Notes: generated by a model not told the origin, from the sequence alone. A DNA stretch of 64,000 nucleotides from Ostrinia nubilalis (GCF_963855985.1 NC_087093.1:10051501-10115500), one strand, 5' to 3'; positions 23,985 to 36,680 are shown, counted from the first letter of the stretch. Numbers and translations: made by a program.

Positions 23985-24212
23985 GAATAGATCTACCGGC
24001 CTCTCCGCTTATGAGCAAAAGAAGTATCCATCTCGGGCGACACATCATGCACCCGGATGAGATAGCAGATATCACGCTCCAAAGAATCTGGAAATTTATA
24101 GACTCAACGGGACTAAGCAGTGAACTCTAAAGACAAGGGCTGCCACAATAGATCAAACCTGGTCGAGCTGGCGCAAATGAACGCCCAAAAACCAATAATA
24201 ATAATACTAATA
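23985..24212 (+). mobile_element. LINE ORF2 C-terminal fragment with (AAT)n tail
   Basis: Reads LMSKRSIHLGRHIMHPDEIA, then DITLQRIWKFIDSTGLSSEL and a stop, a layout typical of the last residues of a LINE ORF2. A (AATAAT)n tail at about 24188-24205 marks the 3' end. The clade cannot be told from this piece. It differs from the GRPPTRWTDDL family. Confidence 0.6.
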
Positions 24213-24713
24213 CCGGCCTCTAATAGTATGAACCTGCAATAAAAAGTATTGGTTTCATTTGAGTAGTGGTTCTACCACTACCTTTAATTGAATGCACAAT
24301 CTCGCCTACCAATGTCAGCGGTTAAATTATAGCGCTGGTAATGTAATCAATGCAGTGGGGAGCATGTATGGAGAATCCGTGATTTATACTGATTGCATTC
24401 CTAACAATACCACGTGCACACATACTGCAGACTTTACCTTAATCTCAAGATATCTCTATTGATAGAGCGATAATTATTATAATCCAATGTGCTTTAGTAC
24501 TAAATAAGTCATGTGATAAACTTACGGCTACAATATAGATAATTAAACAGAAGCGTTCTTAATGTAAGTAAATAATACTTATGTAGTTATAGTACCTACT
24601 TAGGTAAATCTGACTATTATTACGAAACAGATAGGAGAGCAGATAATGCTACAACCAGCTGCAGCAGTGCCTTTTATTTGTCAAAAGAACAATATTTACA
24701 TGAATGTACAGTA

Positions 24714-24880
24714 AGTCTAGACGCAGACCACCGACTTTTAGTTGGCCGATGGTTGGATTGGGCTCTTAATCAGTAAGTGCACACATCACACAGATTGATA
24801 TCTGTCCATTCTTCATATTATAAATTAAAATCGGGCCCAACTATCGGCCAACCAAAAGTTGGTGGTCTGCGCCTAGGCTA
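24714..24880. mobile_element. MITE with GTCTAGACGCAGACCACC ends
   Basis: 167 bp. Inverted ends of about 45 bp (CGCAGACCACCGACTTTTAG / AAAAGTTGGTGGTCTGCG) with TTGGCCGATxGTTGGxTTGGGC inside each arm. Confidence 0.8.
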
Positions 24881-25596
24881 AAATATTTGATTTGCACCCT
24901 AATGACTCTTGCAATCATTCCATAAGACAAGTGTCTATTAGTCAAGTAACTTGACAACTAATAAAAAATTCTGTTGGTTTTATAGCCCTGTCCTTACTTG
25001 CCTACTCGAATTGGCCCTGAAAGTAATAAAAGTCGCGACTCACGCAAATTGATTGTGTGCCATTTTGAAACTTTTCTTTCTGCGGATAGCCTCTAAAAGT
25101 TCCTCTGTTCGATGACACAAATTGTAATTATTGCTAATAGCCACCCTAACTTAATGGTATAAAGATACCTTTCACTTCCAAATGGTAGTCATAAACCATA
25201 ATTATGTGTAATTTGAAAATTTTACACGAATTATCGTAATTTTCCTTTATTATAGGCAACTTAATTTGTTTCAACGAAACTTGCTTCAAAATGTAGAGCT
25301 TCTATTCTTCAAACTTAGGAATTTTCCCAAACTTTAATTATAATGTAAAGTTCGATCTTTTGTATTTCATTTTTATTTAATCAAGCGATTATTATTAAAC
25401 CTGTTCAAACATTACGAGACTCGTAAAGTAATTATAATAGGTTTATTTTTAATAGAAAGTCTTCATTATAAAAATGTAAGTCGCTTAAATTTGACGCAAA
25501 AGTAATGAATGAATATCGCAAGGTTGTCTCGAGGGTAATAGGGGCGAAAATCGTTCGATACCAAAGCTCATTGCCGAATTTAATTGTAGGAAAATA

Positions 25597-25994
25597 CAGG
25601 GTGGGATTTTGTAATGCCACTGAATGGAAATTACTCTTAATATTGTAGATAGAAAATTTTACTCAAAGAATACATTCTTTTATTTTTGAAAAGAAAGAGA
25701 ACTGCATTCAAAGGGTTCCAAAAATTCCCTTGTTTCACCCGGGAATCAAACCTGAAAAATTACATACTGTATTTTTATTGCATCGATCGTTAAGGATTAA
25801 TTATAACGATGAAATCTCTTAAACTAAATCAAATGAAAGGAAAATCATGTTTTATGGAAGATTTCGTGAGTATGAATGAATGCAGTTTTATTTCCTTTTA
25901 TAAATAAAGGAATGTTTTCTTCGAGTAGGTAACATTTTCTATCTGCAGTATTAAGAGTACTTTCCCTCACGTGGAATTACAAAATGTCTTCCTG
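25597..25994. mobile_element. CAGGGTGG-type MITE with TA flanks
   Basis: 398 bp, starting CAGGGTGGGATTTTGTAATGCC and ending in an imperfect complement, with TA on both sides. The arms share TTTATTTTTGAAAAG and GAATGCAGTTTTATT-like stretches. The middle holds CCCGGGAATCAAACC, the complement of a tRNA B-box-like motif. The same family is at 32366. Confidence 0.8.
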
Positions 25995-26642
25995 TATACA
26001 CCTTTATTTGCGGAACGAATTATTATTATCTCGGAATTTGTGATCGAGCAGATTCGATCGCTGACGTTTGGTGTGTTTCTCTCGGTAACTTAGTTTGTGG
26101 CTCCTAAGAAGCTGGGGTAAGTTGGCAACTGAGATAATAGTGTTAATCTCTGGGACTCGGAGCAGTTGGATATCTGGGAGATGGCTGATACAGGCTTCAG
26201 CTTAACTGATTACATCAGCGAAGGTCCGCGTAAAGAGTTTTGTTGCAAACAACTAAGTCCGGTTAATACGAAGTAATGGTACTGCCCAGAGGAAGGAATT
26301 GCACGTAACGTACTCTTTTATTAATAGAGAAGTTTACTCGCGTTAATAGAGGTAATGCTATTTTGTTAATGTCAAACGCATGTACCCGCAGTTTTGAGAC
26401 TGAAGTCGGGTATTACGTGCTGTAGACATTTGCTTTAATACCCACTGAAAACTTTCGTTGCTATTATTACGTGAGCACTAGCACATGCGTAAAATATAAA
26501 ACATTCTGATTGGTTTTTATGGATTGACGTCCAATTCTTTCTTTCTTTCTTTCTTTCAATTCCATATTAAGCTCTCTCAGTTGGTGTGAAGAGCACAAAA
26601 TTAAATAATAACGTGCATTATTTTAGAATAATATCACAGCTC

Positions 26643-26790
26643 ACGCCCGTTTTCACAAACATTACTATGAGGTCTCACAGTACACGCGGACGCACAGGGT
26701 GACATACGAACCAATCACAGAGCTCTATTTAACGCTGAGCGTTCGATTTGCTGCTTCACTTAAGGAGACATCGTTTGTGAAAACGGGCGT
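26643..26790. mobile_element. MITE with ACGCCCGT ends, copy 1
   Basis: 148 bp. Ends ACGCCCGTTTTCACAAAC / GTTTGTGAAAACGGGCGT, with conserved core GGACGCACAGGGTGACA and ACCAATCACAGAGCTCTAT. A second copy is at 31848. Confidence 0.8.
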
Positions 26791-28392
26791 ATTGATATTT
26801 CAATAGAGCGATTTTTCAATAAATATCGTCGATCGTTTTGTGTTCTGTCTACTGTATTTAAGCAAAAAGTGTGTGGAAATGGTTTTAGGATTCGTACAGG
26901 CTCTAATATGTGTTTACACGCGATCTTCTTAGTTGTTACTTCAATGAAAGGAACGGCTTATAGAAGTAAATCGCATTACGTAATCTATCACGTAGTGCGT
27001 GCTTAAATAACATTATTAAGTACGTATTGACGCGCATACAGCAAAAAGTATAATAAAAAGTGCCGAAACATCTCTAATGCGACAAAAACCATACCTAATG
27101 TACCATCCTAGACTGCATCCCACTTAACACCAGGTGCGATTGTGGTCAAATACCTGCCTTGTTATGCATAAAAAGAAACGCTCTGCATTAAGAGCGTTGT
27201 CACATTTTTCATGCAGAAATCGAGAATTTGGCAGATTTCGAAATGATTTTAGTCATATAATTTATTGTTATAGCTTCTTTTGACTTATATCATCGTAATT
27301 ATCATACGTTTTTACGGAATGTCTATTGACAAAATCTCGTTCAAATTGGATTTTTGCCTACGAAAACAGCGAATTTCGAAAGCCCGATTTCCAGGTAACT
27401 CGCGAAGGCACAACTTTGAACTAATATTACAACAAATTTATTTCTAAGTAAGAAGATAGAATATATTCATTAGAATAAGCATACCCTGAAGAAGAAAGTG
27501 TATTGAGAAAATTTTGATATTTAATTCATTAAAATGCATTTTTATCATGTCTAAGATAGTCAAAATTCGAGAAAATTACTGCAAGAAAACAGGTCACATC
27601 TCATAATCTAAAAGTCATTTGGCAACATAAACTACTTTATACTTAAGAAGAAACATAGTACTATTATTGTGTGAAAAAGAAAAAATATCTATCTTCAATC
27701 TTCAAATGAAAAATTAATTTGAAAATACTTTAAAATCGGGTGCATCAAATGGCATAAATCAGTCGTGCTTTGGCACTCGTAGACGCCGGGTCTATGTCAG
27801 TTGACTGCCCACTGACGTATATGCGTCACGCGTGATTTTTTCGTAAATTGTAGTATGATTGAGTACTTTTGATCCGCAAGTATTTTTAATTTATTTGTTT
27901 AGGTAAATCGGACTTGTAATTTCTTTCTTTTCAAACTTTTTATTATTTTACTTACAGAATATGGGTAGAATAGATAAAAGATATTATTATGGTATCTGTT
28001 TGGTCAGGAAAAAATAAATGACTAATAAAAATTTTAACAGGGTGTCAAAACATTATTCTATGCTATTGTGTTTCTACCAACATAAAATATACTCTTCCTT
28101 ACTAATAAAAGTTGAATAGCGTCTGTATGGTCACACAACGCTTCATCATGTTTTTCCGAAAGTTCAATTACTGACGACTGAATGAAAGAAATTGGTGCGT
28201 AACTATTCATCTGATATTAAACGTTTAGTAATAAAGGGGTAGGTCAGGTAAATGGCAAATCCACCAGCGGTCGCTCGATGACACTTAGACAAATAGTTTT
28301 ATAAAACGTCAACTAAGTTGGTTAGGTATTTGTATTGTAGATACTTATACAAATGAACGTATAAAATAAGTTTAATTTTAAAAGTATAGGTA

Positions 28393-29028
28393 CAAGGTGG
28401 AAACGATAAGTGATTTCACTTGATTTTTAATTATACAAGATATCGAGAAACTGTTTACTGTTCCTGTAAGTGCTTCATGAGCTCTTTAAAACAATAACAA
28501 TAAATAGGTCAAAGAATAAAGTGGATTTATGCGAAAATTCAATGTTTCCGAATTTCATACTAAATGTATGCCGCCAGCCATACCTACCATATTAGAAGTG
28601 TTAATTTTTTTAATTTAAATTTTTAATTGAGTACTAATAATAATCAAACAACAAACTCGTAAATTGCATTCTTATTTAAATTATTTACGGAAAACATGAT
28701 TTTAGGTTTAACTTGCTACAATATCATCAAGAGATACTAATTAATAAATACTAAATAAACAGATAAAGGGGACGGCATTAAGGCACTCAGAATTCTCAGA
28801 AACCATTGATTTCGTGTTTGTTTGTAACTGTATTAAATGTATGAAAGCTGGAAATATAGGTTTTTTGAATAGATTCAGTTTGTTCTTAAACATATTATTA
28901 TTATTGATGCCGTTTGCCAGGTCTCATGAAGCACTTTTTCAGTAAGTAACCATTTGTTCGACATCTTGTATACCTACTATAAGAAATATTCGAGTGAGAT
29001 CACTTATCGATTATTTTCGTCATCCTTA
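28393..29028. mobile_element. Diverged copy of the AGGGTGGAAACGATAAG element
   Basis: Left end CAAGGTGGAAACGATAAG. It has the same internal text as 50237 (TACAAGATATCGAGAAACTG, CATACTAAATGTATG), and the right arm has GAGATCACTTATCG. More diverged, so older than the copy at 50237. Confidence 0.7.
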
Positions 29029-29052
29029 TTTGTATTAAATTTAATTAAAATA

Positions 29053-29180
29053 CACTAAGGCTGAGATGCACCACCTAACTTTGACCCTAACTGACAATAA
29101 CCGGTGTTTTATTTTAGACAGATTTTTGACATCCAAAATTTTGATGTCAATGTTAAAGTAAGACGGTGCAACACGGCCTA
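29053..29180. mobile_element. MITE of the GAGTTGCACCA family, copy 2
   Basis: GAGATGCACCACCTAACTTT...AACCGGTGTTTTATT...GTAAGACGGTGCAACA, the same parts as 15575 in the other orientation. Confidence 0.55.
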
Positions 29181-29378
29181 ACAAATGTATCGTAGACAGT
29201 ACTTTTTATTTTCTTCATAAATCTTTCTTTTCTTTGTAAAGCTATCTACAAGCTTTTATTTTCTTTGACATCTGGAGTTGTAAAATCTTGCAACTTAAAA
29301 TTTACTTACTTCCGTTTTCCCATTGAGCTGAAATTTTGCATGTCTACACAGGCATGCAAAATTTCGTTTCATTTTGCA

Positions 29379-29550
29379 CTAAATAATTTAATTTACACGT
29401 GTTTTCATGCGATGGCCAAGTCAAAATATTTATGTAAAGCGTTAATGATTTCCTGGACTGGACTTGGTATTACATGGATCTCACAACTTTTTACCGTAGA
29501 ACAACTGAATAGTGAGACTTGGTTTTTTGACAAGTATTGTTTTTGATGGG
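29379..29550 (+). mobile_element. One arm plus loop of the 320-bp hairpin family
   Basis: CTAAATAATTTAATTTACAC, then CGATGGCCAAGTC, then the arm to TATTGTTTTTGATGGG. The opposite arm is missing beyond GCA at its start. The 93-aa ORF here (29265-29546) is not a gene. Confidence 0.8.
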
Positions 29551-31439
29551 TTTGTATTACAGAACGCATGTGCAACTAATGGGATAACTGTTTAAAAACA
29601 CGATTAGATAAATTTTGCTCTATGGATAAAAATCTTAAAGTTACCTCTGATTTTTTACCATTATACGACCGTATGGTTTATAATAATAAATTCTATAAAA
29701 TCACAATGATATCAGTATTTACCTCTTTGATTTCCTGACTTGTTTAGATTTACAAAAACTAAATATTTATTATTAACTTATAGATAATAATTTGAATGGC
29801 GCTTACGATGTTTAGTTACGAGCTCTTTGATGGACACAGATATTATAGATAACGTTTAAAAAATGGCACGCTCGTTTTCATACATTTCATTCTATTTATT
29901 TAACCTATCCATATTTATGTGCGGAAACGTTACACAATCAGAATAAATTTTAATTTATCCATCCCGCATCATAAAAACTAAAAAGTCAAAAGTAAAATTT
30001 AAATAGTAAATATTTTTCATAAACAAGCTTTTGATGCTGTAAAAAGAATAAAATAAAACATAAATTTTTTCAAACCCATCAACTTGTTACTTTACTCAAT
30101 TTAAAGATTAAAAACTTGTCGCGGGATTTACTAGTGTAAAAAATACATTATTTACGTAACTTGATTTTGCTAAAAGTGTGATCTGAGAAAAAATCAAATA
30201 GGTAAATTATACATTATTTCTTTATTATTATGTATGATGTACTGTCTTAGGTACGATACAACTACGGATTAAGATCGTTTAGTCGACGCAGCGTTGAAAT
30301 TGTACAGATAAATGCAGTTTGCGCACTCACTACGCGACGTCAAGCAATAAAAACCTAAAATTCGAACGCCAACTTTTTGCTACAACGCTCTTAATAAAAC
30401 CCCAACGCATAACATTCGGTCCAAATCCAAAAGTTGGCCAAAACCAGAACTTATAAGCATTCTATAACATCCAGCTATGAGATCCGCTCCGGTCTGTGCA
30501 TGAACGCGCACTTAGACTGAGAGTAATAGACGATCATTTGATATCGGGACCTTTTTCGGCTTCGGCCTCGTATTGGCCCATGTTTGCTATTAACATGATC
30601 GAATCAGGGCCAGAACAAGGACGAAAAAATGTTGTGATTTTATTAGATCCGCATTTACTTGCAAAGTTAATATTGTTTACGAAAGGAATCTAATACAAAT
30701 AAATAATATCGGAGCCACTTTAATGTCAAAATAAAAGCTTACACGGGTACTCCTATGAAGATAGGTATTATATGAAAGCATAATTATACGGTAACATAAG
30801 TATAACAAGAAACAACTTTTCAAGATTTGTCAGTTTGTTTTTTTCGATACAACTGTTGATCCATTTTGACAGTAAAGTATATAGGAATTCTTACAGGCAG
30901 ATAGCTGATGTTTTAAGGAACAATTAACGCTAAGCTAATTAAATTAATAAAGAAAAAGTATAACGCTATGCCCTATTAAAAGTTTAAAGCTAGGGTGCTA
31001 ATATTTATCCTCCGCCTTCAAATACCTACGTTACAGCTACGTAGTTCTTTCTCCAAACCGAAAAAAACACCTCACCGAGAACGGTGTACTTTTAAAACGT
31101 GAAAACCGTTGCAGCGTTCTCTCGATTCACTTTCACAATGACCTGGAGGCTAACTGGATCCAATCTGTCGGGCCGGCTCCCCCAAACAAGCCAATCAGAT
31201 GGTGGACAGCTATTACGCGATTTCGTTGGCGACCGGCCTTAATCGGTTAAGCCACGGACTTATCGAATACACCTTTAGTAGATAGCTGATCTACTAAACC
31301 AGATACTTGGGGGATTAACACTCTATGGGACAGTGATGGAATGATTTATTCATGCACAAATTGAATAGGTACCTACATCATTTTAGCGAATAGAATATCG
31401 ATAAATAATAACTAACTAATAAGAATAGAAATCATAATG

Positions 31440-31562
31440 TAAACATTCTCTATTTTAAGTATGTTTAATTGTTTATGTCCGTTGGTTGGTATTGACTTAT
31501 GTACCAGCTTTGCTTAGTATAAGACTACACTCGTATAAAAATGGTCATGGATATTTAAACAT
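31440..31562 (+). mobile_element. SINE/LINE 3' tail fragment
   Basis: TTTATGTCCGTTGGTTGG...ACCAGCTTTGCTTAGTATAAGACTA...ATGGATATTTAA parallels the 3' body of the SINE at 1267, without a tRNA-like head. Either a 5'-truncated SINE or the LINE whose tail the SINE shares. Confidence 0.6.
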
Positions 31563-31847
31563 AAGTTGGGATCTTAAGCAGTTGCAATGGGGGTGAATTA
31601 ACAACAAAAGAGTATAGTGGGATGTGCTGTCGTCTGAACATAGCAATTATGTAACTAGGTATTTCCTTCATAGTTTCTCAGTCGTAATTTTAGCAAGAAT
31701 GTGTTATGAAGTGTACAAAAAGTAGGTCGTTAACTATGTGCTTAGAACGTGTTTATTTTCTATCAATTTTCTTTGTGTACAATGTAGGTACATGTAATAC
31801 ACATTATAGACTGTTACATGGGGACAGTAGGTATAGTTAGAGACTAT

Positions 31848-31992
31848 CGTCCGTATTCACAAACATTACTATAAGGTCTCACAGTGCTCGTGAACGCACA
31901 GGGTGACACGCGAACCAATCACAGAGCTCTATCAACGCTGTGCGTTCGATTTGCTGCTTCACTTAAGCAAGCATCGTTTGTGAATACGGGCG
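31848..31992. mobile_element. MITE with CGTCCGTATTCAC ends, copy 2
   Basis: 145 bp, same family and orientation as 26643-26790 (GCACAGGGTGACACGCGAAC, TTCGATTTGCTGCTTCACTT). Ends CGTCCGTATTCACAAAC / GTTTGTGAATACGGGCG. Confidence 0.8.
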
Positions 31993-32207
31993 TGTCTACG
32001 TATGAACCGAATCTGTTTAATATTCCAAACAGAGAGCGAGATATAAAATGGAACATACAATTCTGAGATCGCATCAATCGTCTCTATCAAAGAAATCGCG
32101 CTCCTTTAGTTCAGCGGAGTTCATTCAGCTTTATGGAGGGACCCTAAATCGGAAATTAGACTGTGATAGTTTCCGTCCAGTAGCGCCACGCGGATTCTCT
32201 ATCAAGG

Positions 32208-32365
32208 CTCTTAGTATGGACACTGGCACTTCTAGGTAAACAGTGGCATCTGTTTAGTTGTGATAGAGGCTATTTTGCAACAAAATGGCAGTCGAATGTG
32301 CTATCAGCGTGATTTTCACTGGCTCCTAGTATGGCCACAGTCACTTTTGAGTAAACAGTGGTATA
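32208..32365 (+). repeat. Tandem repeat array, units 1 and start of 2
   Basis: 115-bp units starting CTC(T/C)TAGTATGG with TAAACAGTGG and GGCTATTTTGCAACAAAA. The element at 32366 inserted into unit 2. Confidence 0.75.
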
Positions 32366-32620
32366 CAGGGTGGAATTTTGTAATGCCACCTGGAGGGAAA
32401 GTACTCTTAATGTAGTTGAAATTTTTCCCCAAAGAAATCATTCCTTTATTTTTGAAAAGAAATAGAACTGCATTCAAAGATTTCCAAAAATTTGCTTGAT
32501 ACACCCGGGAATCGAACCAACTAAAATTTGTTATGAATTACACTCTGTATTTTTATTGCATCGATCGTTAGGGTTAAGTATAAGGATGAAATCTCTCTAA
32601 CAAACTTGATAAATCAAACT

Positions 32621-32998
32621 AGCGGCCGCCCGCGACTTCGTACGCGTGGATCCCGTTTTACCCCCTTCATCTATCTTATACGGTTTAGATTTTTTCATAC
32701 AAATGTTTTTTTCCGCTAACTCCCGTTCCCCTGGGAATTTTTCAATATCCTGTTGTAACTGAGCTTTAAGTTTACTAAGGTACCTGCATGCCAAATTTCA
32801 AGCATCTAACTTAAGCGGCTTAGATTTTTCATACAAAAGGATTTTCCCGCTAATTCCCGTTCCCGTGGGAATTTCGGGAAATTCTTTCTTAGTGCACCTC
32901 TACGGTACCTATGCTACGTCCCTTCCAAATTTCAAGTGCCTACGTTTAGCCGTTTAGGCTGTGCGTTGATCTGTCACTAAGTCAGTCAGTTTCTCCTT
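32621..32998 (+). mobile_element. 'ACTAGCGGCCGCCCGCGACTT' lepidopteran repeat
   Basis: Starts CTAGCGGCCGCCCGCGACTTC and holds CCGCTAACTCCCGTTCCCCT twice, as a tandem unit (about 32697 and 32850). It ends near GTCAGTCAGTTTCTCC. A very common lepidopteran repeat type; the superfamily is unresolved. Confidence 0.6.
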
Positions 32999-33003
32999 TT
33001 ATA

Positions 33004-33268
33004 CAGGGTGTTAGGTAAATAGGTATATGAGCCGACACTAGCCCATGTTAACATGGTCATATAAATGGTATGGTGAAGTCAGAAAATTGATGTCTTCATT
33101 TTAATTATTTTAATTTCCATACAAATCGGATTTTATAAAATTTATTTTGTACATATGAAAATTAAAAAAAAAAAATTGATATCAAATTTCTGACTTCACC
33201 ATACCATTTATATGACCATGTTAACATGGGCTAGTGTCGGCTCATATACCCATTTACCTAACACCCTG
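33004..33268. mobile_element. CAGGGTGTTAGG foldback MITE, nested
   Basis: 265 bp, nearly perfect palindrome. The arms run CAGGGTGTTAGGTAAAT to about ATGGTGAAGTCAGAAA, with an AT-rich loop and TA flanks. It sits at the end of the repeat at 32621 inside the element at 32366. Confidence 0.85.
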
Positions 33269-33554
33269 TATATTTAGTAAATCAAATGAAAGGAAAACCA
33301 TAAAATCTTAAATTATTATAATTAAGTACAGAAAATTGTATGGTATAGTAGTGAATTTTCGAAAAAAAAATCGAAAATCTTTGAATGCAGTTCTCTTTTA
33401 AAAAATAAAGGAATGTTTTCTTTCAGTAAAATTTTCTATCTACAGTATAAAGAGTACTTTCCCTCCAGGTGGCTTTACAAAATTCCACCCTGTATTATGT
33501 GAATTAAAAAAATAAAATAAATGTAGTTGTAATAGTATGTTGTATGTATGTAAT

Positions 33555-33726
33555 GTATGTTGTTTATTTTGCAACAAAAATGCAATGTGATGTGCTATCA
33601 ACGTGATTTTCAGCGCCTAGTATGGACAGAGGCACTTCTAGGTAAACAGTGGAATCTATCTAGTTGTAATAAAGGCTATTTTGCAACAAAAACGCAGTCT
33701 GATGTGCTGAATGGACATTTAGGACA
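33555..33726 (+). repeat. Tandem repeat array, continuation
   Basis: TTTTGCAACAAAAATGCAATGTG, then CGCCTAGTATGGACAG...GGTAAACAGTGGAATC...GGCTATTTTGCAACAAAAAC. Continues the array at 32208 after the inserted element. A scrap of the unit is also at 48982-49035. Confidence 0.72.
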
Positions 33727-34683
33727 AAAGTGTTCTAAGATTTTAACGCCATCTAACTTTGAGTAAACTTTTAAAGATTTTGAAGTCTTCGCTTAAAGTA
33801 ATATTCAGCTTGCTTTGATTTGAGTTTAGAACTTTGATAGCGCGAAAATGTTTATATTAGTCAATTGCAGCTGCATTGGCATACTTCCAAAAATATTTAA
33901 CTTAAGAAAACAATATTTTTTCTCTTTTTGAGCAGGAATCGAACTAGCAACCATTTGCTTTATAACGTGATCAGATTCTATGCGTAGCGTGTAGGAGGTA
34001 TTTCAAAATTTGTATGCTTACTAAAACTAATGATTCGATGGAAAATTTAGAGAATGGAAACTACAAATATGATAATTGTGATAATTGTATAAATTAAAAC
34101 ATCAATTAAACAAAACCAACTAGAGTGGTGTACAAAACGGTTTGAGCAACATTAAAAAAATATACGACAATTTCCAACATCTAAGGGCCAATGAAAAAAT
34201 AATACCTACTTCATAACTGAATATCTCAGTCTAGTTGTACAAGAAGATACGTTGGTAACTACCAAAAAGGAGGTAGCAGAATTTTAATTTTAGGCGAGAC
34301 AACCTTGCATATTCCCGCTCTGATAAAATAATACTTATCATGTTATTTCTACCAGAAAGTTCGAATTTATGTTAAACATTTTGCCGCTACTCGCAAATTA
34401 TAAATATCTCCTCAACTGACCTCATTTCGGTAACAAATTGTAGTATCAAAGACTGAGTTCTAAAAGTCATAGGTCAGATACCATTCAACGCATGACTTTT
34501 ATGAGTTGGCAATTAAACTGGTTAAAATTACCACTCGTTGACGTTATTTAATGCTTGTTTTGTCTTTGATGTGAAAAACAAAACAAATAAATACATTCCT
34601 TCAGCACCTAAATAAACCTCTAAACAATTATGTAGGTCGGTACGGTAATCATTGTCTTAAACTAGGTATAACTCGTACATAGT

Positions 34684-34850
34684 TATAGTTGTTGCAATTC
34701 ACGAAGACGAGTGAGCTTTACATGACATGTGTGGTGGCTCGCTACTGATCGTTTTTCAAAGTTTTGATAGACATTACACTATCGTTATGTACATGTACAC
34801 GTACACACTTATGTAAAGCTCACTCGCCTTCGTGAGTTGCAAGAACTATA
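34684..34850. mobile_element. MITE with GTTGCAATTCACGAAG ends, copy 1
   Basis: About 167 bp. Ends TTGCAATTCACGAAGACGAG / CTCGCCTTCGTGAGTTGCAA, with TACATGTACACGTACACA in the middle. An inverted copy is at 52448. Confidence 0.8.
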
Positions 34851-34916
34851 CACACTGCGACAGCCTGTACTGATGTAATATCAGCAATTTTGCAAGAAAA
34901 TGTATTTATTAGATTT

Positions 34917-35005
34917 TATTTTTGTCCCTCGCGATTTCCGAACCCGCTTCCTCATCTAGCGCCCAGTACTGAAACCACTAACTTATGCTGCCATCAATGT
35001 TAATT
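34917..35005 (-). mobile_element. Possible tRNA-derived SINE head
   Basis: On the minus strand TAAGTTAGTGGTTTCAGTACTGG and GCGGGTTCGGAAATC resemble A and B boxes at about tRNA spacing. Ends not seen. Confidence 0.4.
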
Positions 35006-35009
35006 AATC

Positions 35010-36343
35010 TCCAAGAACTAAAAGGCACTACTTACGACACTACTTGAAAACTGAAGAACGTTTTCATTCCCCCACTGTGCAACTCAAGAACGCGGGCTTA
35101 AATACCGCCGAGCCTTATCAGGGTAATCACAGACTAAACACATTCGGTTCAGTTAAGTCAATTAATTGAATAATTAAATACACTCGTAGTACTGGTTGTT
35201 TATAGGCCACGGGTTATCCTTGGCCTCCGCCCTTTGAATAAATGAAATACTTCGCTCTGCGTTCGCCACGACAGGCTTTTGTTACTCTTGTTGCCTATTT
35301 TTTAATTTTTAATGGAACCACCAACCCCGTTGTGATGCTATCTCGTTATTTATAACGATACTTTCGTCAAATATCGTGTTTGCCTCGAGCTTGCAGAGCG
35401 CATTGTGTATTTTTTGTTTGTGTCTCTGGTGAAATTTATTGTGCACTTAATAAAATGGTTTTAAAAGTTTCAACTAGCCATGTAAACAAATTAGTATTTA
35501 ATTTGACCAAGGTTTTGAGGGCTCATTTAAAACTTCTATGAATAATTCTGACGGAGCTAAATAGCGGGCTGCTGAAGGAATAGTAATGTAAAGGACTTAT
35601 AAATAGTCTGAATTCTCTGCTAATTAGCTTCATAATTAATTTCAGATGACCTTCAACTTAGTTGAATGACCTAGCCTCGTGGTTAGGGTTATTGATAGCA
35701 GATAGTTTAGTCAAAATTGCTAAGACTGAATTAGCTAAGCATAATTTTCTTTTGAACTGACTACCTTTTCAAGCCACAGCTTTTGCTATGGAAAAACAGT
35801 GCTGATCTTTATACACTGCCTCACTTTTTCCTGCGGCTAAACATAAACTTATAATAATTGTCATTTGTTTTAATAATAATCTTCATGTATAAACAAGACA
35901 CACAGAAGTATTTATCTCTGTTTTGTTTATCAAACTAGTTATAGCAGTTACTTGACCTCAGTGGAAGGATGTATTTTATACAAACACATAAAGTGTACAT
36001 TGTGAAGTGCGAACATTTCACAAATAGACCGAGAGAGACAATAATATGGCGCAGCAAGAGCGGCTGCCAAGATATGTACAATAGTAATAGCAGCCAGTTC
36101 AACGTAACACTTGATTTGTGATTTATGTTCATAGAGGAAATTGGCCACCATTTTCATATATTTCGTGCCGCGTTTGAGTGGTGAGGAATGTAGAAAATTT
36201 GTGAGAGATAGCCAACATCTTTTACAAATATTATTTTGCTGTTAGAATGTATATTACAAATGAGGATACTACCTAAAAATACTCTGACATTGGAGACTCT
36301 ATGGAGATGATAAGAACAAGTAATCCCCTTATCGAGTCTTGGT
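35010..36343. other. Intron DNA without recognisable features
   Basis: Between the SINE-like head and the LINE target site I see only AT-rich unique sequence. The overlapping 65- and 69-aa ORFs at 35935-36157 are chance. Confidence 0.55.
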
Positions 36344-36354
36344 AAAAAGATGGC

Positions 36355-36357
<3 letters not shown>
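36344..36357. repeat. Target-site duplication of the LINE, left copy
   Basis: AAAAAGATGGCAAC directly before the poly-T. It is identical to 42816-42829 at the other end of the inverted LINE. Confidence 0.88.
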
Positions 36358-36389
<32 letters not shown>

Positions 36390-36680
36390 AGTTCTGCCAC
36401 TTGGCAATCTGTGTAAACACAATAAGCCATTCAGATGAGGTATCTTGATCTTGTCTTGACAGCAGAAGGAATTCCTATGAATCCCTTTCATCTGGTATCC
36501 CCAAATCTCACTGCAAGTGTGGGGACACTATGCCGTTTCAATCTGGAGTGTGTGATACTTCCTGTGCCCACCAGTTTCGATGCCAGTTCATTGACGTGAG
36601 TTGATATTCTCGTCTGATAGCTTTCGCTGTATTTAGCGATCTCTTGTTTAACGGTGTCGAGCTTCAGGTCCTCGTGTATA

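Larger units (their letters stand above)
32366..33492. mobile_element. CAGGGTGG-type element, enlarged by later insertions
   Basis: Ends CAGGGTGGAATTTTGTAATGCC and GGCTTTACAAAATTCCACCCTG with TA flanks. It belongs to the same family as 25597, including the B-box-like CCCGGGAATCGAACC near 32505. The length is 1127 bp instead of about 400 because it contains a CGCCCGCGACTTCG repeat (32621-32998) and another foldback MITE (33004-33268). Confidence 0.8.
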
